Numbered from the stretch's first letter, positions 15,282 through 23,410 are shown. The stretch: 64,000 nucleotides of DNA from Nonomuraea endophytica (GCF_014203235.1 NZ_JACHIN010000001.1:1302001-1366000); one strand, 5' to 3'. Notes: generated by a model from the letters alone, not told the origin. Program-made: numbers and translations.

Positions 15282-16211
15282 TCAGCGGTACCTCCAGCCC
15301 GGCGGGAAGATGAGGGCTCGCATGCCGTGGCCCTCCAGCTTGCTGATCCATTCGTCGCCCGTCGGCAGGATGGTGCCATCGCCGTCCAGCGCGCTCTTCA
15401 CCGGCGTGTAGCCGAACCCGGAGCCGAACAACCGCGCGACCAGCTCGCCACCGCGCGTCGCCGGGCCGGGCATGGCGAGCTTGGCGGCGTCGTAGCCCAG
15501 GATGTAGCCGGTGTTGGCCGTCACGATCTTGCCGAACTCGGTGGCCGACAGGTCCACGTCCTTGCCGTGGGCCACGTCCACGGAGGCGTCGGCGGCCATC
15601 GAGCCGGCGGCGTAGGCGGCGCCGTCCACCACGGCGTAGTTCAGGGTGGTCAGCACGTACTTCGGGAAGGTCAGCTGGAGAATCTTGGCCACGTTGAGGA
15701 GGAAGACGGACTTCAGCGTCTGGGCCAGCTTGATCAGGCGGGCGAGCTGGGCGGCGGCCATCGCCTGGGCCACGCCGTACAGGGCGGTGGTGAGGGGTTG
15801 GAAGGCGACCAGCCACAGCAGCTGCATGATGGCCTTCTCCAGCGCGACGAACCGCTCGCGCACGTCCTCCACCATGCGCGCGTACGCCTCGCAGCCCACC
15901 GCGATCACCCGGCAGTCGTTGGCGAAGGCGTAGGGGAAGAACCTGAGGTTGGTGAGGTAGAGCTTCGAGAAGGCGTCCACGCCTTCGCCCGAGTTGTTGA
16001 GCCAGACCTTGGAGGCGGCGGCGTTCGCCCTGGTGGCGATGGCCTCGTCGCCCTTGTCCAGGTCGTCGGCCAGCTCGCGGAAGGCCTTGGCGGCCTTGCG
16101 CAGTTCGCCGGGCGGGATCTCCGGCGCGGTCACCCCCGCGTAGACGCGCAGGGCGACCAGTGAGCCCGTGCCGCCGGCCATGAGGGCCAGCAGCAGCGCG
16201 TTCACGGCCAT
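15282..16211 (-). CDS. WXG100-like/T7SS-associated membrane-interacting protein
   Basis: A 309-residue protein of unknown family. Residues 30-100 form the helical part of a WXG100-type module (KAAKAFRELADDLDKGDEAIA; NNSGEGVDAFSKLYLTN). Residues about 125-215 are hydrophobic and helical (LLWLVAFQPLTTALYGVAQAMAAAQL), a possible membrane-interacting segment. The C-terminal 100 residues carry no toxin motif that I recognise. It starts inside the last 10 bases of the WXG100-like gene, so the two are coupled. A type VII secretion substrate or partner is the best guess. Confidence 0.55.
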   Translation of the reverse strand: MAVNALLLALMAGGTGSLVALRVYAGVTAPEIPPGELRKAAKAFRELADDLDKGDEAIATRANAAASKVWLNNSGEGVDAFSKLYLTNLRFFPYAFANDCRVIAVGCEAYARMVEDVRERFVALEKAIMQLLWLVAFQPLTTALYGVAQAMAAAQLARLIKLAQTLKSVFLLNVAKILQLTFPKYVLTTLNYAVVDGAAYAAGSMAADASVDVAHGKDVDLSATEFGKIVTANTGYILGYDAAKLAMPGPATRGGELVARLFGSGFGYTPVKSALDGDGTILPTGDEWISKLEGHGMRALIFPPGWRYR

Positions 16212-16546
16212 CGGTAGACCGGGACGTCGGTGATGCGCAGGTCGTCGGCGATGCCCCAGTCGACGGTGGCGACGTTGCGCCGCATCAGCAGCAGGCCCTC
16301 GGCGAGGTCGCGGTAGGCCTTGGCGAACTCGTCGATCATCTCCGGCATCTCCCGGCGCTTGGGGGCGTACCAGGCGACGAACGCCTCGTCCGCCTCCTCG
16401 CCCACGGGCCAGGAGCCCAGCCGTCCCAGGATGTCCTCGGCTCGCCGCACCGCGCCGGCCAGGTCGTCGGCCAGGTCCGTGAAGGCGGGCGCCGACTGCT
16501 TCGTGAGCTGCTCGTGCGCGATGGACGTGTCTCGCATGCCGGACAT
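16202..16546 (-). CDS. WXG100-like small protein
   Basis: A 114-residue all-helical protein with the length and helix-turn-helix-hairpin look of ESX substrates. The middle is LGSWPVGEEADEAFVAWYAP, where LGSW takes the place of the WxG turn. Two long helices flank it. No signal peptide is present. The start could also be the ATG at 16537. It is translationally coupled to the larger partner downstream. No T7SS machinery gene is in the window. Confidence 0.55.
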   Translation of the reverse strand: MSGMRDTSIAHEQLTKQSAPAFTDLADDLAGAVRRAEDILGRLGSWPVGEEADEAFVAWYAPKRREMPEMIDEFAKAYRDLAEGLLLMRRNVATVDWGIADDLRITDVPVYRWP

Positions 16547-16590
16547 GCTGCGGCCCAGATGTTACGGCTACCGCCTCACCCAGGTAACGA

Positions 16591-17160
16591 TCACGTGTGC
16601 GGGCGTAGACAGAGCTCGAAGACGGCGGTGATCCGGTCGACGTCGGCCGGGGTGGGCACCTCGGGCCCGAGCAGGCGCCGCATGGTCCCGATGCCCAGGA
16701 AGACCGCGGTCGCCAGCCGTGCCCGCGCCTGCGCGTCCGGCCCGTCGAGCCCGGCGGTCATCGGGGCGATGATGGCGTTGCGGAGCCGTTCGCGGACGAG
16801 CTCCTGGATCTCCGGGTCTCCGGCCGAGCGTTCGAGGGAGCGCAGGATCGGGCTTTCCGGGTCGGAGTACATCCGTTCGGCCGCATACTCCCCCAGCCGT
16901 CTGGCCAGGCCTTCCGGGTCGCCTTCGATGACCCGGGCGACGGTGGGCTCGCCGGCCAGCACCTCGCCGAACAGGCCCGCCTTGGAGCCGAAGTAGCGCC
17001 CCACCAGCGCGATGTTGGCGTCGGCCGCCGCCGCGATCATGCGGACGGTCACCTGCTCGTAGCCGTGCTCGGCGAACAGTGAGCGCGCGGCGCGCAGGAG
17101 GCGCTGCCGGGTGGCCTCGCGATCACGCGGCTTGGCCTCGGTGGCCGCCTCGGCGTTCAT
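16591..17160 (-). CDS. TetR/AcrR-family transcriptional regulator
   Basis: A 189-residue regulator. The N-terminal helix-turn-helix is clear at residues 15-62 (RQRLLRAARSLFAEHGYEQVTVRMIAAAADANIALVGRYFGSKAGLF in two halves). The C-terminal ligand domain is divergent, as usual. It is transcribed divergently from the MFS efflux pump, so it probably represses the pump and is released by a substrate of it. The palindromic element at 17208-17221 lies in the shared promoter region. Confidence 0.93.
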   Translation of the reverse strand: MNAEAATEAKPRDREATRQRLLRAARSLFAEHGYEQVTVRMIAAAADANIALVGRYFGSKAGLFGEVLAGEPTVARVIEGDPEGLARRLGEYAAERMYSDPESPILRSLERSAGDPEIQELVRERLRNAIIAPMTAGLDGPDAQARARLATAVFLGIGTMRRLLGPEVPTPADVDRITAVFELCLRPHT

Positions 17161-17207
17161 GACCGAACTCTACCCGCGGAAGGGCCACTTGCCGCGCGGC
17201 TAGTAAA

Positions 17208-17221
17208 CGAGCGTATACTCG
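17208..17221. promoter_or_regulatory. Candidate TetR operator
   Basis: CGAGCGTATACTCG contains CGAG/CTCG outer arms and a central GTATAC palindrome. It lies 47 bases upstream of the TetR start and 33 bases before the MFS start. Confidence 0.45.
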
Positions 17222-17254
17222 CCTGGTGTTCACACGTTGAAGGGGGTGGGGCGC

Positions 17255-19030
17255 TTGGTAGCCCAGGCCGAACGGCGGCAGTATTCGCATCGCGAGATCC
17301 TCGAGGTGATGGCCGGGCTCATGCTCGCGATGCTCACCTCGATGATCTCGACCTCCGTCGTGGGCACCGCCCTGCCGACGATCGTCGGCGAGCTCGGCGG
17401 CCAGGATCAGTACTCGTGGGTGGCCTCGGCCACCATGCTCACGATGACGGTCTCGACCCCGCTCTGGGGCAAGCTGTCCGACCTGTTCGGCAGGAAGCTG
17501 CTCTTCCAGACGTCGCTGGCGTTGTTCGTCGCCGCGTCGCTGGCCGCCGGGCTCTCCCAGGACATGGGCCAGCTCATCGCGGCGCGAGCCGTACAGGGGC
17601 TCGGTGTGGGTGGTCTGTCGGCGCTGTCGCAGGTGATCCTCGGCGACATCGTCTCCCCGCGCGAGCGCGGGCGCTACTCCGGCTACATGGGGGCGGTCTT
17701 CGGGCTGTCCACGGTGGCCGGGCCGCTGCTCGGCGGCTTCATCGTCGACACCGACTGGCTCGGCTGGCGCTGGTGCTTCTACGTCGTGGTGCCGTTCGCC
17801 GCCGTCGCGTTCTTCGTGATCCAGAAGTTCCTGAAGATCGAGCATGTCCGGCGCGACACGACCGTGGACATCTGGGGCGCCTTCACGATCACCGCGAGCG
17901 CGAGCGCGCTCATGCTGCTGCTGACGCTGGGCGGCCAGGAGTTCGAGTGGAACTCCTTCTGGACCTACGCCTTGGCCGCGATCAGCCTGCTGATGCTGGC
18001 GCTGGCCGTACTGGCCGAGCAGAAGTCGCGCGACCCGATCCTGCCGCCGCGGCTCTTCCGCAACCCCACGTTCGTCCTCACCAGCATCGCCTCGCTGCTG
18101 GTCGGCATGGCGATGTTCGGGGCGATGATCTACCTGCCGCAGTATCTGCAGATCGTGAAGGGGCTCAGCCCGACCAACTCGGGGCTGATGACGCTGCCCA
18201 TGGTGGTCGCGCTGTTCCTGTCCGGCGTGATCTCCGGGAAGATCGTCACCAAGACCGGCAAGTGGAAGATCTTCCCGGTCGCCGGACTGCTGATCGTGGC
18301 GATCGGGCTCTTCCTGCTGTCCCGGCTGCACGTCGACTCCAGCGAGTGGCTGATCGGCTTCGACGTGGCGGTGCTGGGCATCGGCCTGGGCCTGTCCATG
18401 CAGATGCTCATCCTCGCCGCGCAGAACGCCTCCGAGCCGCGCGACATGGCCTCGACCACCTCGGGCGTCTCCTTCTTCCGCTCGCTCGGCGGCGCTGTGG
18501 GCGTGGCCGCGTTCGGCGCGATCCTCACCAACCGCCTCAAGGACGAGATGGCGCGGATGCTTCAGGCGGCCGGGATCAACCTGCCCGCCGGAGGCACGCC
18601 GAAGCTGGGCAGTCCCGAGGCCATCCAGCACCTGGCCGAGCCGGTCAAGGGCATCGTGCTGGAGTCGTTCACGCGCGGCCTGGAGACCGTGTTCCTGGTC
18701 GGCGTGCCGATCGCGGTGCTCGGCTTCGTGGCCACGCTGTTCCTCAAGGAACTCCCGCTGCGCACCAACCAGCCCGTCGCCGCCCCCCAGACGCTCACCA
18801 AGGACGACATGGTCCTGGCCGGTCTGCTGCTCGAACTCATCGCCCAGCGCGTCGAGAACACCAACGGCCACCCCTCCGCCCTGCTGAGCGCCGTCGCCAG
18901 GATGGCGCCGCCGGACGAGCGCCCGGAACGCGAGCGCGCCAGATCCGTGGCCCACGACGTGCTCCGCCCGACCTCGCGGGCGCTCATCGCACAGGCGGCG
19001 CCACCCGAGAAAGAGAGAGTCACCCTATGA
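17255..19030 (+). CDS. MFS multidrug efflux transporter, DHA2 (14-TM) family
   Basis: A roughly 591-residue transporter of the EmrB/QacA type. The first helices carry TSVVGTALPTIVGELGG, and the loop motif GKLSDLFGRKLLFQTS after helix 2 is the MFS motif A. Fourteen hydrophobic segments fit the proton antiporter subfamily, and a 90-residue soluble tail follows. I choose TTG at 17255 because AGGGGG lies 8 bases before it; TTG at 17237 is also in frame. It is divergent from the TetR gene and overlaps the next small membrane gene by 4 bases. It likely exports a drug or metabolite. Confidence 0.9.
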   Translation: MVAQAERRQYSHREILEVMAGLMLAMLTSMISTSVVGTALPTIVGELGGQDQYSWVASATMLTMTVSTPLWGKLSDLFGRKLLFQTSLALFVAASLAAGLSQDMGQLIAARAVQGLGVGGLSALSQVILGDIVSPRERGRYSGYMGAVFGLSTVAGPLLGGFIVDTDWLGWRWCFYVVVPFAAVAFFVIQKFLKIEHVRRDTTVDIWGAFTITASASALMLLLTLGGQEFEWNSFWTYALAAISLLMLALAVLAEQKSRDPILPPRLFRNPTFVLTSIASLLVGMAMFGAMIYLPQYLQIVKGLSPTNSGLMTLPMVVALFLSGVISGKIVTKTGKWKIFPVAGLLIVAIGLFLLSRLHVDSSEWLIGFDVAVLGIGLGLSMQMLILAAQNASEPRDMASTTSGVSFFRSLGGAVGVAAFGAILTNRLKDEMARMLQAAGINLPAGGTPKLGSPEAIQHLAEPVKGIVLESFTRGLETVFLVGVPIAVLGFVATLFLKELPLRTNQPVAAPQTLTKDDMVLAGLLLELIAQRVENTNGHPSALLSAVARMAPPDERPERERARSVAHDVLRPTSRALIAQAAPPEKERVTL

Positions 19031-19413
19031 TCCGCAAGTTCGTGGGCGCGGTCACGGCCGCCCTGGCGCTGCTCGCCGGGCTGTGGCTGATGATCGCCCC
19101 GTTCGCCCTGGGCACCCAGCCCGAGGGCACCGACTGGACGAACACCACCAACTCTGAGTTCTTCACCGGTCTCGGCCTGGCCGTCGTCGCGCTGGCCGGC
19201 GCGGGCGCGTTCATCGCCGCGATCTATGAAGAGCTCGTCGCGCGCGGTCTGGTGACGGTACGGCAGCGCCCCGCCGAACCCGAGCCCGCCCCCGCGGCCC
19301 CGGCCGGCGCCTCCTCAGCGGAACTGGCCACCATGCTGGCCCCGCTGGTCGAGGCGCTGCGCGAGGACATGAGGACCCGGCAGAACGGCTCCCTGGTGGA
19401 GGAGAAGCGATGA
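19027..19413 (+). CDS. Small two-TM membrane protein coupled to the MFS pump (paralogue 1)
   Basis: A 128-residue protein with membrane segments at about residues 5-28 (AVTAALALLAGLWLMIAPFALG) and 45-68, then a Pro/Ala-rich cytoplasmic tail with a short amphipathic helix. The start overlaps the MFS stop (ATGA). The GLWLMIAPFALGTQP stretch resembles SPW-repeat membrane proteins. It shares its layout with the next gene, GLWL..APFA.G.QP..... T.NDxxxG, so the two are tandem paralogues. The function is unknown; coexpression suggests a pump accessory. Confidence 0.7.
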   Translation: MIRKFVGAVTAALALLAGLWLMIAPFALGTQPEGTDWTNTTNSEFFTGLGLAVVALAGAGAFIAAIYEELVARGLVTVRQRPAEPEPAPAAPAGASSAELATMLAPLVEALREDMRTRQNGSLVEEKR

Positions 19414-19652
19414 AGGCGAAGCTGGGCGTGAGCGCCCTGGTGTTGTTGTTCCTCGGCGGCCTCTGGCTGGTCGCGGCCCCGTTCGCGGTCGGCTACCAGC
19501 CGCGCGGCGCCGCGTACACCGACGCGACCGTCAACGACCTGTGGCTCGGCGGCATCCTGGCCGGCCTGTCGTTCGCCGCGCTGGTGGCCTACGCGGCCGA
19601 CGCCCTGCGCGACCTGGCCCGCCGCGGCCGCCACGTGGCCGAGAAGCGCTGA
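19410..19652 (+). CDS. Small two-TM membrane protein (paralogue 2)
   Basis: An 80-residue paralogue of the preceding gene without the long tail. The two membrane segments are at residues 5-27 (GVSALVLLFLGGLWLVAAPFAVG) and about 43-66. It starts within the stop of the upstream gene (ATGA overlap), so the MFS gene and both small genes form one operon. No further function can be read. Confidence 0.75.
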   Translation: MKAKLGVSALVLLFLGGLWLVAAPFAVGYQPRGAAYTDATVNDLWLGGILAGLSFAALVAYAADALRDLARRGRHVAEKR

Positions 19653-19665
19653 CCAGGGACGTGCC

Positions 19666-20124
19666 GTGTTTCCCCAAGGGGAGCCGCTGGCCGACCCCGG
19701 GTTCGAGATCGGCAAGGACGGCGCCGGCCTGATCGTGGTCGGCTACGACGGCTCGGGCCCGAGCCGCAACGCGCTCGCGTACGCGGCCGGGCTCGCCCGC
19801 CGGGACAACGCCGGACTGCTGGTGGCGTTCGTGGAGTCGCTGAACAGCGCCACGCTCTGGTTCTTCGCCGGTTCGCCGATCGTCCCCGATCCGGCCGGCG
19901 ACCTGGCCGAGGATCTGCGGGACGAGATGCGCGGCGTCGGCGTGCCCTGGCAGTTCATCGCCATGCGCGGCGACGCCACCCGCGCGCTGGAGTCGCTGGC
20001 CGACGCGAGCATGGCCGACGCGATCGTGGTCGGCCGCTCCCGCTCGGTCTGGCGTGGCTTCACCGGCTCGGTCTCGGTGGGACTCGCCAGGCGCTCGCGG
20101 CGTACCGTCCTCATCGTGCCTTAG
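19666..20124 (+). CDS. Universal stress protein, UspA family
   Basis: A 152-residue single-domain Usp. The start of the fold is LIVVGYDGSGPSRNALAYAAGLA (residues 22-44, in two parts) and the ATP-binding-type C-terminal signature is reduced to VVGRSRSVWRGFTGSVSVGLARRSRRTVLIVP. The usual G-2x-G-9x-G-S/T pattern is present in modified form. The GTG at 19666 follows AGGGA, 14 bases after the small membrane protein gene, so it may belong to the same transcript. Role: stress-linked nucleotide-binding regulator. Confidence 0.88.
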   Translation: MFPQGEPLADPGFEIGKDGAGLIVVGYDGSGPSRNALAYAAGLARRDNAGLLVAFVESLNSATLWFFAGSPIVPDPAGDLAEDLRDEMRGVGVPWQFIAMRGDATRALESLADASMADAIVVGRSRSVWRGFTGSVSVGLARRSRRTVLIVP

Positions 20125-20147
20125 CGGAAAGCACGTATCGTGGCTGG

Positions 20148-20858
20148 ATGAAGCGTGTATCAGCCCTGGTCATGGTGCTTGCGGCGGCAGCGTGCGCCGG
20201 GCAGCAGAAACCGGTCGCCTCTGCCGCGCAGGTTCCGACTCCGCCTACGACCGCACCACCGACGGAGATCCCCAGCACGCCGCCCGGCCCGCCGGAGTTC
20301 ACCGCCAAGGTCTCCAAGGTCTCGCGCGACCAGGTCCCGTACTCGTGGCGGCCCGGCTGCCCGGTGCCGCTCGGCGACCTGCGGCTGATCACGATGACCT
20401 ACTGGGGCTTCGACGACAAGGCGCACACCGGCGAGCTGATCGTGCGCGCGAACGTCACCGACGACATCGTCACGGTCTTCGAGAAGTTGTACGCCCAGCG
20501 CTGGCCGATCAAGAAGATGGAGCTGGTCGACGCCTACAAGGGCGACGACTACGACTCGATCGACGCCGACAACACCTCGGCCTTCAACTGCCGTCCTGCC
20601 ACCGGGTCGAGCAACTGGTCGAAGCACGCCTACGGCCAGGCAATCGACATCAATCCCCGCGAAAACCCATACGTCACCGCAGACGGCGGCACAGCCCACC
20701 TAAACGCGAAGAAATTCACCGAGCGGCCAATGGATGGTAAAGGCGCCATAAATCCCCGTGACAAGGTGGTGAAGGCTTTCGCCGCCGTCGGATGGGAGTG
20801 GGGCGGCTACTGGTCGGGCACCAAGGACTACCAGCATTTCAGCAAGGGCGGGGGCTGA
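20148..20858 (+). CDS. M15-family (VanY-like) peptidase lipoprotein; target gene of the 10.7 kb element
   Basis: A 236-residue lipoprotein (lipobox LAAAAC, lipidated C16) with a Pro/Thr linker and a D,D-carboxypeptidase-type domain. Zinc ligands are H160 and D167 in SKHAYGQAID and H230 in DYQHF. It probably trims peptidoglycan stem peptides outside the membrane. The last 33 bases are repeated at 31548-31580, so integration regenerated the 3' end, including the codon for ligand H230. From about 20640 the codons become A-ending and GC falls, unlike the 5' part, suggesting that the 3' end was replaced by element-borne sequence. Confidence 0.88.
   Translation: MKRVSALVMVLAAAACAGQQKPVASAAQVPTPPTTAPPTEIPSTPPGPPEFTAKVSKVSRDQVPYSWRPGCPVPLGDLRLITMTYWGFDDKAHTGELIVRANVTDDIVTVFEKLYAQRWPIKKMELVDAYKGDDYDSIDADNTSAFNCRPATGSSNWSKHAYGQAIDINPRENPYVTADGGTAHLNAKKFTERPMDGKGAINPRDKVVKAFAAVGWEWGGYWSGTKDYQHFSKGGG
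20826..20858 (+). repeat. attL, perfect 33-bp direct repeat
   Basis: The 33 bases from GACTACCAGC to GGGGGCTGA are identical to 31548-31580. They encode the last ten residues and stop codon of the M15 peptidase. Flanks on both sides differ immediately. Confidence 0.92.
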
Positions 20859-20942
20859 GACCAGGAACGATCTTCTGGTCTTGGCCCTGACCTGGTATTT
20901 GTTGTCTCGCTAGGTCTCACCGATTCCCCCGTGATCTCGACC

Positions 20943-21821
20943 TCATGTGCCCTGGTTGTGCCCTGGCCCGTCCTCGTCCAGTGACTGGATCGCGGCCGTG
21001 ATCAGAGCGCGGGCGGCTTTGCCGTACACCGAAAGCTCGGCCAGTTCGGCGAACGTCATCGCGTACATAGCGATCTCGTGCGGCTGCGTGATCGTCAGGT
21101 GGCCTGATACGAGCTCAACCGTCACTTCGGCGGTGTCGAACATGAAGAAGCCCTCGGGAGGCCACATAGAGGTACGGTCTGCGCCCAGCGGGATGATGCC
21201 CAGAGAGATCGACGGCAGAGTGCTCATCGTGAGCAGGTTGCCGAGTTGTCCGACCATGACCTCAGCTCCGCCGATCGGGTGACGGAGGACGCTCTCCTCC
21301 AGCACCACCGCGAACCGGTGGTCACCCGTCTCGATGATCCGCTGTTTTTCCAGACGGACTCGTACGGCCTCCTCGATGTCGTCCGGGATACCGCGCCGAC
21401 GCATGAGCGCAGTCAGGAGAGCGGCGATGTATGCCCCTGTCTGCAACGGCCCGGGGATGAGTTGCGAGGAGTAAATACGGAAGTGCCGAGTCCGTTCCCA
21501 CAGGGGCACCACGGCCTCCTGTGCGACCTTCAGCCCGGTGCGCTCCATGTCCCGCCATGCCACGAACATGCCCTGGATCGACTGGAGAGAGGCGACCAGA
21601 TCGACGGCCTGATCAGGGGCGTTGCAGTGCAGACACCACGTAGTGATGTCCTCAGCCGAGGGTGGGCGATGGCCGTGTTCGATGCGGCTGACCTTGGAGG
21701 AGTGCCAGCCCGCCAACCGCGCTAGATCCCGGCCCGTCAGTCGAGCATCAAGCCGGATCTGGCGGAGGCGGGTGGCGAGAACGTCGAGTGCTTGCTGGGC
21801 GCTGGAGGATGAGAAGGGCAC
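20943..21821 (-). CDS. XRE-family regulator with DUF5753 (Scr1-type) domain
   Basis: A roughly 292-residue protein. An N-terminal helix-turn-helix (TRLRQIRLDARLTGRDLARLAGW then HSSKVSRIEHGHRPPSAEDI) is followed by the DUF5753 ligand-like domain (IYSSQLIPGPLQTGAYIAALL; RQRII-like ERVRLEKQ; VLEESVLRHPIGG). Such regulators are very numerous in sporulating actinomycetes and are often paired with small DUF397 or DUF6879-type proteins, sometimes described as toxin-antitoxin-like pairs. I use GTG at 21821; a longer frame exists upstream. It follows the DUF6879-type gene by 14 bases. Confidence 0.85.
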   Translation of the reverse strand: MPFSSSSAQQALDVLATRLRQIRLDARLTGRDLARLAGWHSSKVSRIEHGHRPPSAEDITTWCLHCNAPDQAVDLVASLQSIQGMFVAWRDMERTGLKVAQEAVVPLWERTRHFRIYSSQLIPGPLQTGAYIAALLTALMRRRGIPDDIEEAVRVRLEKQRIIETGDHRFAVVLEESVLRHPIGGAEVMVGQLGNLLTMSTLPSISLGIIPLGADRTSMWPPEGFFMFDTAEVTVELVSGHLTITQPHEIAMYAMTFAELAELSVYGKAARALITAAIQSLDEDGPGHNQGT

Positions 21822-21835
21822 GAGCGGTGGGGCGT

Positions 21836-22369
21836 TCAGACGGCGGGCTTGTAGTCGCCGTGTGGGATGGCGCGTTGCCAGACGGCCTCGAATGCCGAAG
21901 CACACCGGTCGATCACGTCTTGGTCGGTGACGGGCTCCACGTCGATCCAGTCGCCGTTGCCGTTGAAGTGGTTGACCAGCAGCGTCTCATGATCGAAGAG
22001 CCAGAAGTCGTTGCCTGGCAGCAACAGGTCGGTGGCGTGCCGACGAGGGAGCCACCGCACGTCCTCGCCCACACGGACGTTGGGGAACGTGATGTCGTAC
22101 TCGTAGTGGATGTAGGAACTGATGGGCTCGGAGACGATGCGCGCCCGTCTCACCGCGACGCCGCGTTCTACGGCGTCCACGATGTTCTGGAGCCAGGGCC
22201 TCCACCAGGATGAGCGGTCGTCGGGATCGAACCTGTGCCCGGTTTGCCACGCGTCATAGTCGGGATCGTCCAGCATGTAGCCGTCGCGCATCTCCAGGTG
22301 CAGCGCAGACTCACGGCACTGGCGGAGCGCGCGGTCGATCTGTGACGCCGGGCTGACGGCCTGGATCAC
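21836..22369 (-). CDS. DUF6879-type protein
   Basis: A 177-residue protein of the family commonly found beside DUF5753 regulators. Landmarks are LHLEMRDGYMLDDPDYDAW, a WWRPWLQNI motif near residues 54-62, RRARIVSEPISSYIHYEYD, VRWLPRRHATDLLLPGNDFWLFD and the C-terminal FEAVWQRAIPH. The function is unknown; some relatives are proposed effector partners of the regulator. Its GTG start overlaps the upstream stop (GTGA). It is part of a three-gene transcript ending in the regulator. Confidence 0.8.
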   Translation of the reverse strand: MIQAVSPASQIDRALRQCRESALHLEMRDGYMLDDPDYDAWQTGHRFDPDDRSSWWRPWLQNIVDAVERGVAVRRARIVSEPISSYIHYEYDITFPNVRVGEDVRWLPRRHATDLLLPGNDFWLFDHETLLVNHFNGNGDWIDVEPVTDQDVIDRCASAFEAVWQRAIPHGDYKPAV

Positions 22370-22578
22370 TCGGGCACCGCCGGGAGGAACTGGATCATTC
22401 GCTGGGGGAATCGGATGATGGCCTCGCCTTCCGGGATGCTGCCGATCTCCGCGAGGGTGGCGTGGGCGATGCTCGTGTATCCCTGAGCGAGAATGTCACC
22501 GGTCTCAGTGTCGAGCCAGAACGTAGGCGAGCCGCCGTTCGGGCTTAGGGGGTCCTGGCCAAGGAACTGAAGCGCCAT
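22366..22578 (-). CDS. Small hypothetical protein, first gene of the DUF6879/XRE operon
   Basis: A 70-residue protein with no recognised family (ALQFLGQDPLSPNGGSPTFW; GDILAQGYTSIAHATLAEIG; EGEAIIRFPQRMIQFLP). The ATG at 22578 is chosen because GGAGG sits 6 bases upstream, while the ATG at 22590 has no ribosome site. The stop overlaps the DUF6879-type start. Small acidic proteins like this often accompany DUF6879/DUF5753 loci. Confidence 0.7.
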   Translation of the reverse strand: MALQFLGQDPLSPNGGSPTFWLDTETGDILAQGYTSIAHATLAEIGSIPEGEAIIRFPQRMIQFLPAVPE

Positions 22579-22716
22579 TGGTTCCTCCATGGTCGCGGTT
22601 TCTGTGCCTGAGTTTGCGTCCGCCCGACACCCCGATCAAGAAGATTGCCGAAGTTTGCCAGCCTTTCCCGGAATTCTCGTTCTCTCGGGTGAGCCCCGCA
22701 AAGGCGGGCAACCTCG

Positions 22717-22746
22717 TTGAGACAATTAACGGTCTCTACCTAGCGT
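22717..22746 (+). promoter_or_regulatory. Candidate promoter for a leaderless transcript, with GAGAC/GTCTC arms
   Basis: TTGAGA (22717-22722) and TAGCGT (22741-22746) are spaced by 18 bases. The ATG at 22754 lies where transcription would begin, so the mRNA may be leaderless. GAGAC and GTCTC, 8 bases apart, form an operator-like inverted repeat over the -35 and spacer. Confidence 0.5.
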
Positions 22747-22753
22747 CACGGCT

Positions 22754-22984
22754 ATGCCGCCTCCCTCGCCCCCACCAGAGCGCACGCTGGCCATCGTTGA
22801 ATCATCCTCTGACCCACTAGCGGTGTCGGAGTTCGATACCTGGCCTGGTGATGACGGCAAGCTGCATGGTCGGCATCGTGAGTCCGGCGCGCTCATCCGT
22901 GCAGAATGCCCACGCCAACTCGCCCTACGGGCACTGGCCAAGCGCGTGGTCCACACCTGGCGCGCAGCAAGTGACGACCGGTGA
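22754..22984 (+). CDS. Small hypothetical protein
   Basis: A 76-residue protein with no recognised family; Pro-rich N-terminus and a charged C-terminal helix (ALIRAECPRQLALRALAKRVVHTW). It is divergent from the DUF6879 operon, probably from a leaderless promoter, and overlaps the next gene (GTGA). Its place beside DUF5753/DUF6879 genes is typical of these cassettes. Confidence 0.6.
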   Translation: MPPPSPPPERTLAIVESSSDPLAVSEFDTWPGDDGKLHGRHRESGALIRAECPRQLALRALAKRVVHTWRAASDDR

Positions 22985-23322
22985 ACGGCGTGGACCCCAT
23001 GAACGTCGGCATCGTGCGCGGCTCCGCCGAGGTCCCGGGGCATGAGTGTCCCGGTGTCGAGTTGGCGTCACATCCGGCGCGCACCATGGCGGGGTACACC
23101 CAGGTTCACTGGTGCAACCAGGGAGGGCCAGACCGGTGGCGGACCGTCGAGTGGACTTGCCACTGCCAAGCCCTCGTGTTCGAGCTGGCCAACACTGGTG
23201 GGGCGTACTGGGTTCGCAAGACCGTGCAGGGCGAACCACCGACTCACACGTGGGCGGGACCTTGGCCGCGCCGCGAAGCTCGGCGGTGGTGGCAGATGAT
23301 CGTGGGCGGTCAAGCCCGATAG
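22981..23322 (+). CDS. Small Cys/Trp-rich hypothetical protein
   Basis: A 113-residue protein starting at GTG 22981, which overlaps the preceding stop. It contains HWCNQGGPDRWRTVEWTCHCQALVFE and WAGPWPRREARRWW in separated blocks, with Cys/His residues that could bind a metal. No family is recognised. It ends just before the bidirectional hairpin at 23364-23407. Confidence 0.6.
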   Translation: MNGVDPMNVGIVRGSAEVPGHECPGVELASHPARTMAGYTQVHWCNQGGPDRWRTVEWTCHCQALVFELANTGGAYWVRKTVQGEPPTHTWAGPWPRREARRWWQMIVGGQAR

Positions 23323-23363
23323 CCGCGCGGGGGTACGGCGTCACCCGGCATCCGCCGCGCTTG

Positions 23364-23407
23364 GTGACCCCGTGTTCTTGGCCATGGAGGGCGGAACACG
23401 GGGTTAC
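23364..23407. terminator. Bidirectional terminator between convergent element genes
   Basis: The arm at 23364-23377 pairs over 14 positions (one wobble) with 23394-23407; the core ACCCCGTGTTC/GAACACGGGGT is perfect. A 16-base loop separates them. It lies between the plus-strand small genes and the minus-strand packaging operon. Confidence 0.7.
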
Positions 23408-23410
23408 TGA

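Noticed and set aside
17123..18955. A 610-codon minus-strand frame opposite the MFS gene
   Set aside because: Antisense shadow rich in His, Asp, Gln and Arg. The plus strand encodes an unmistakable 14-helix transporter.
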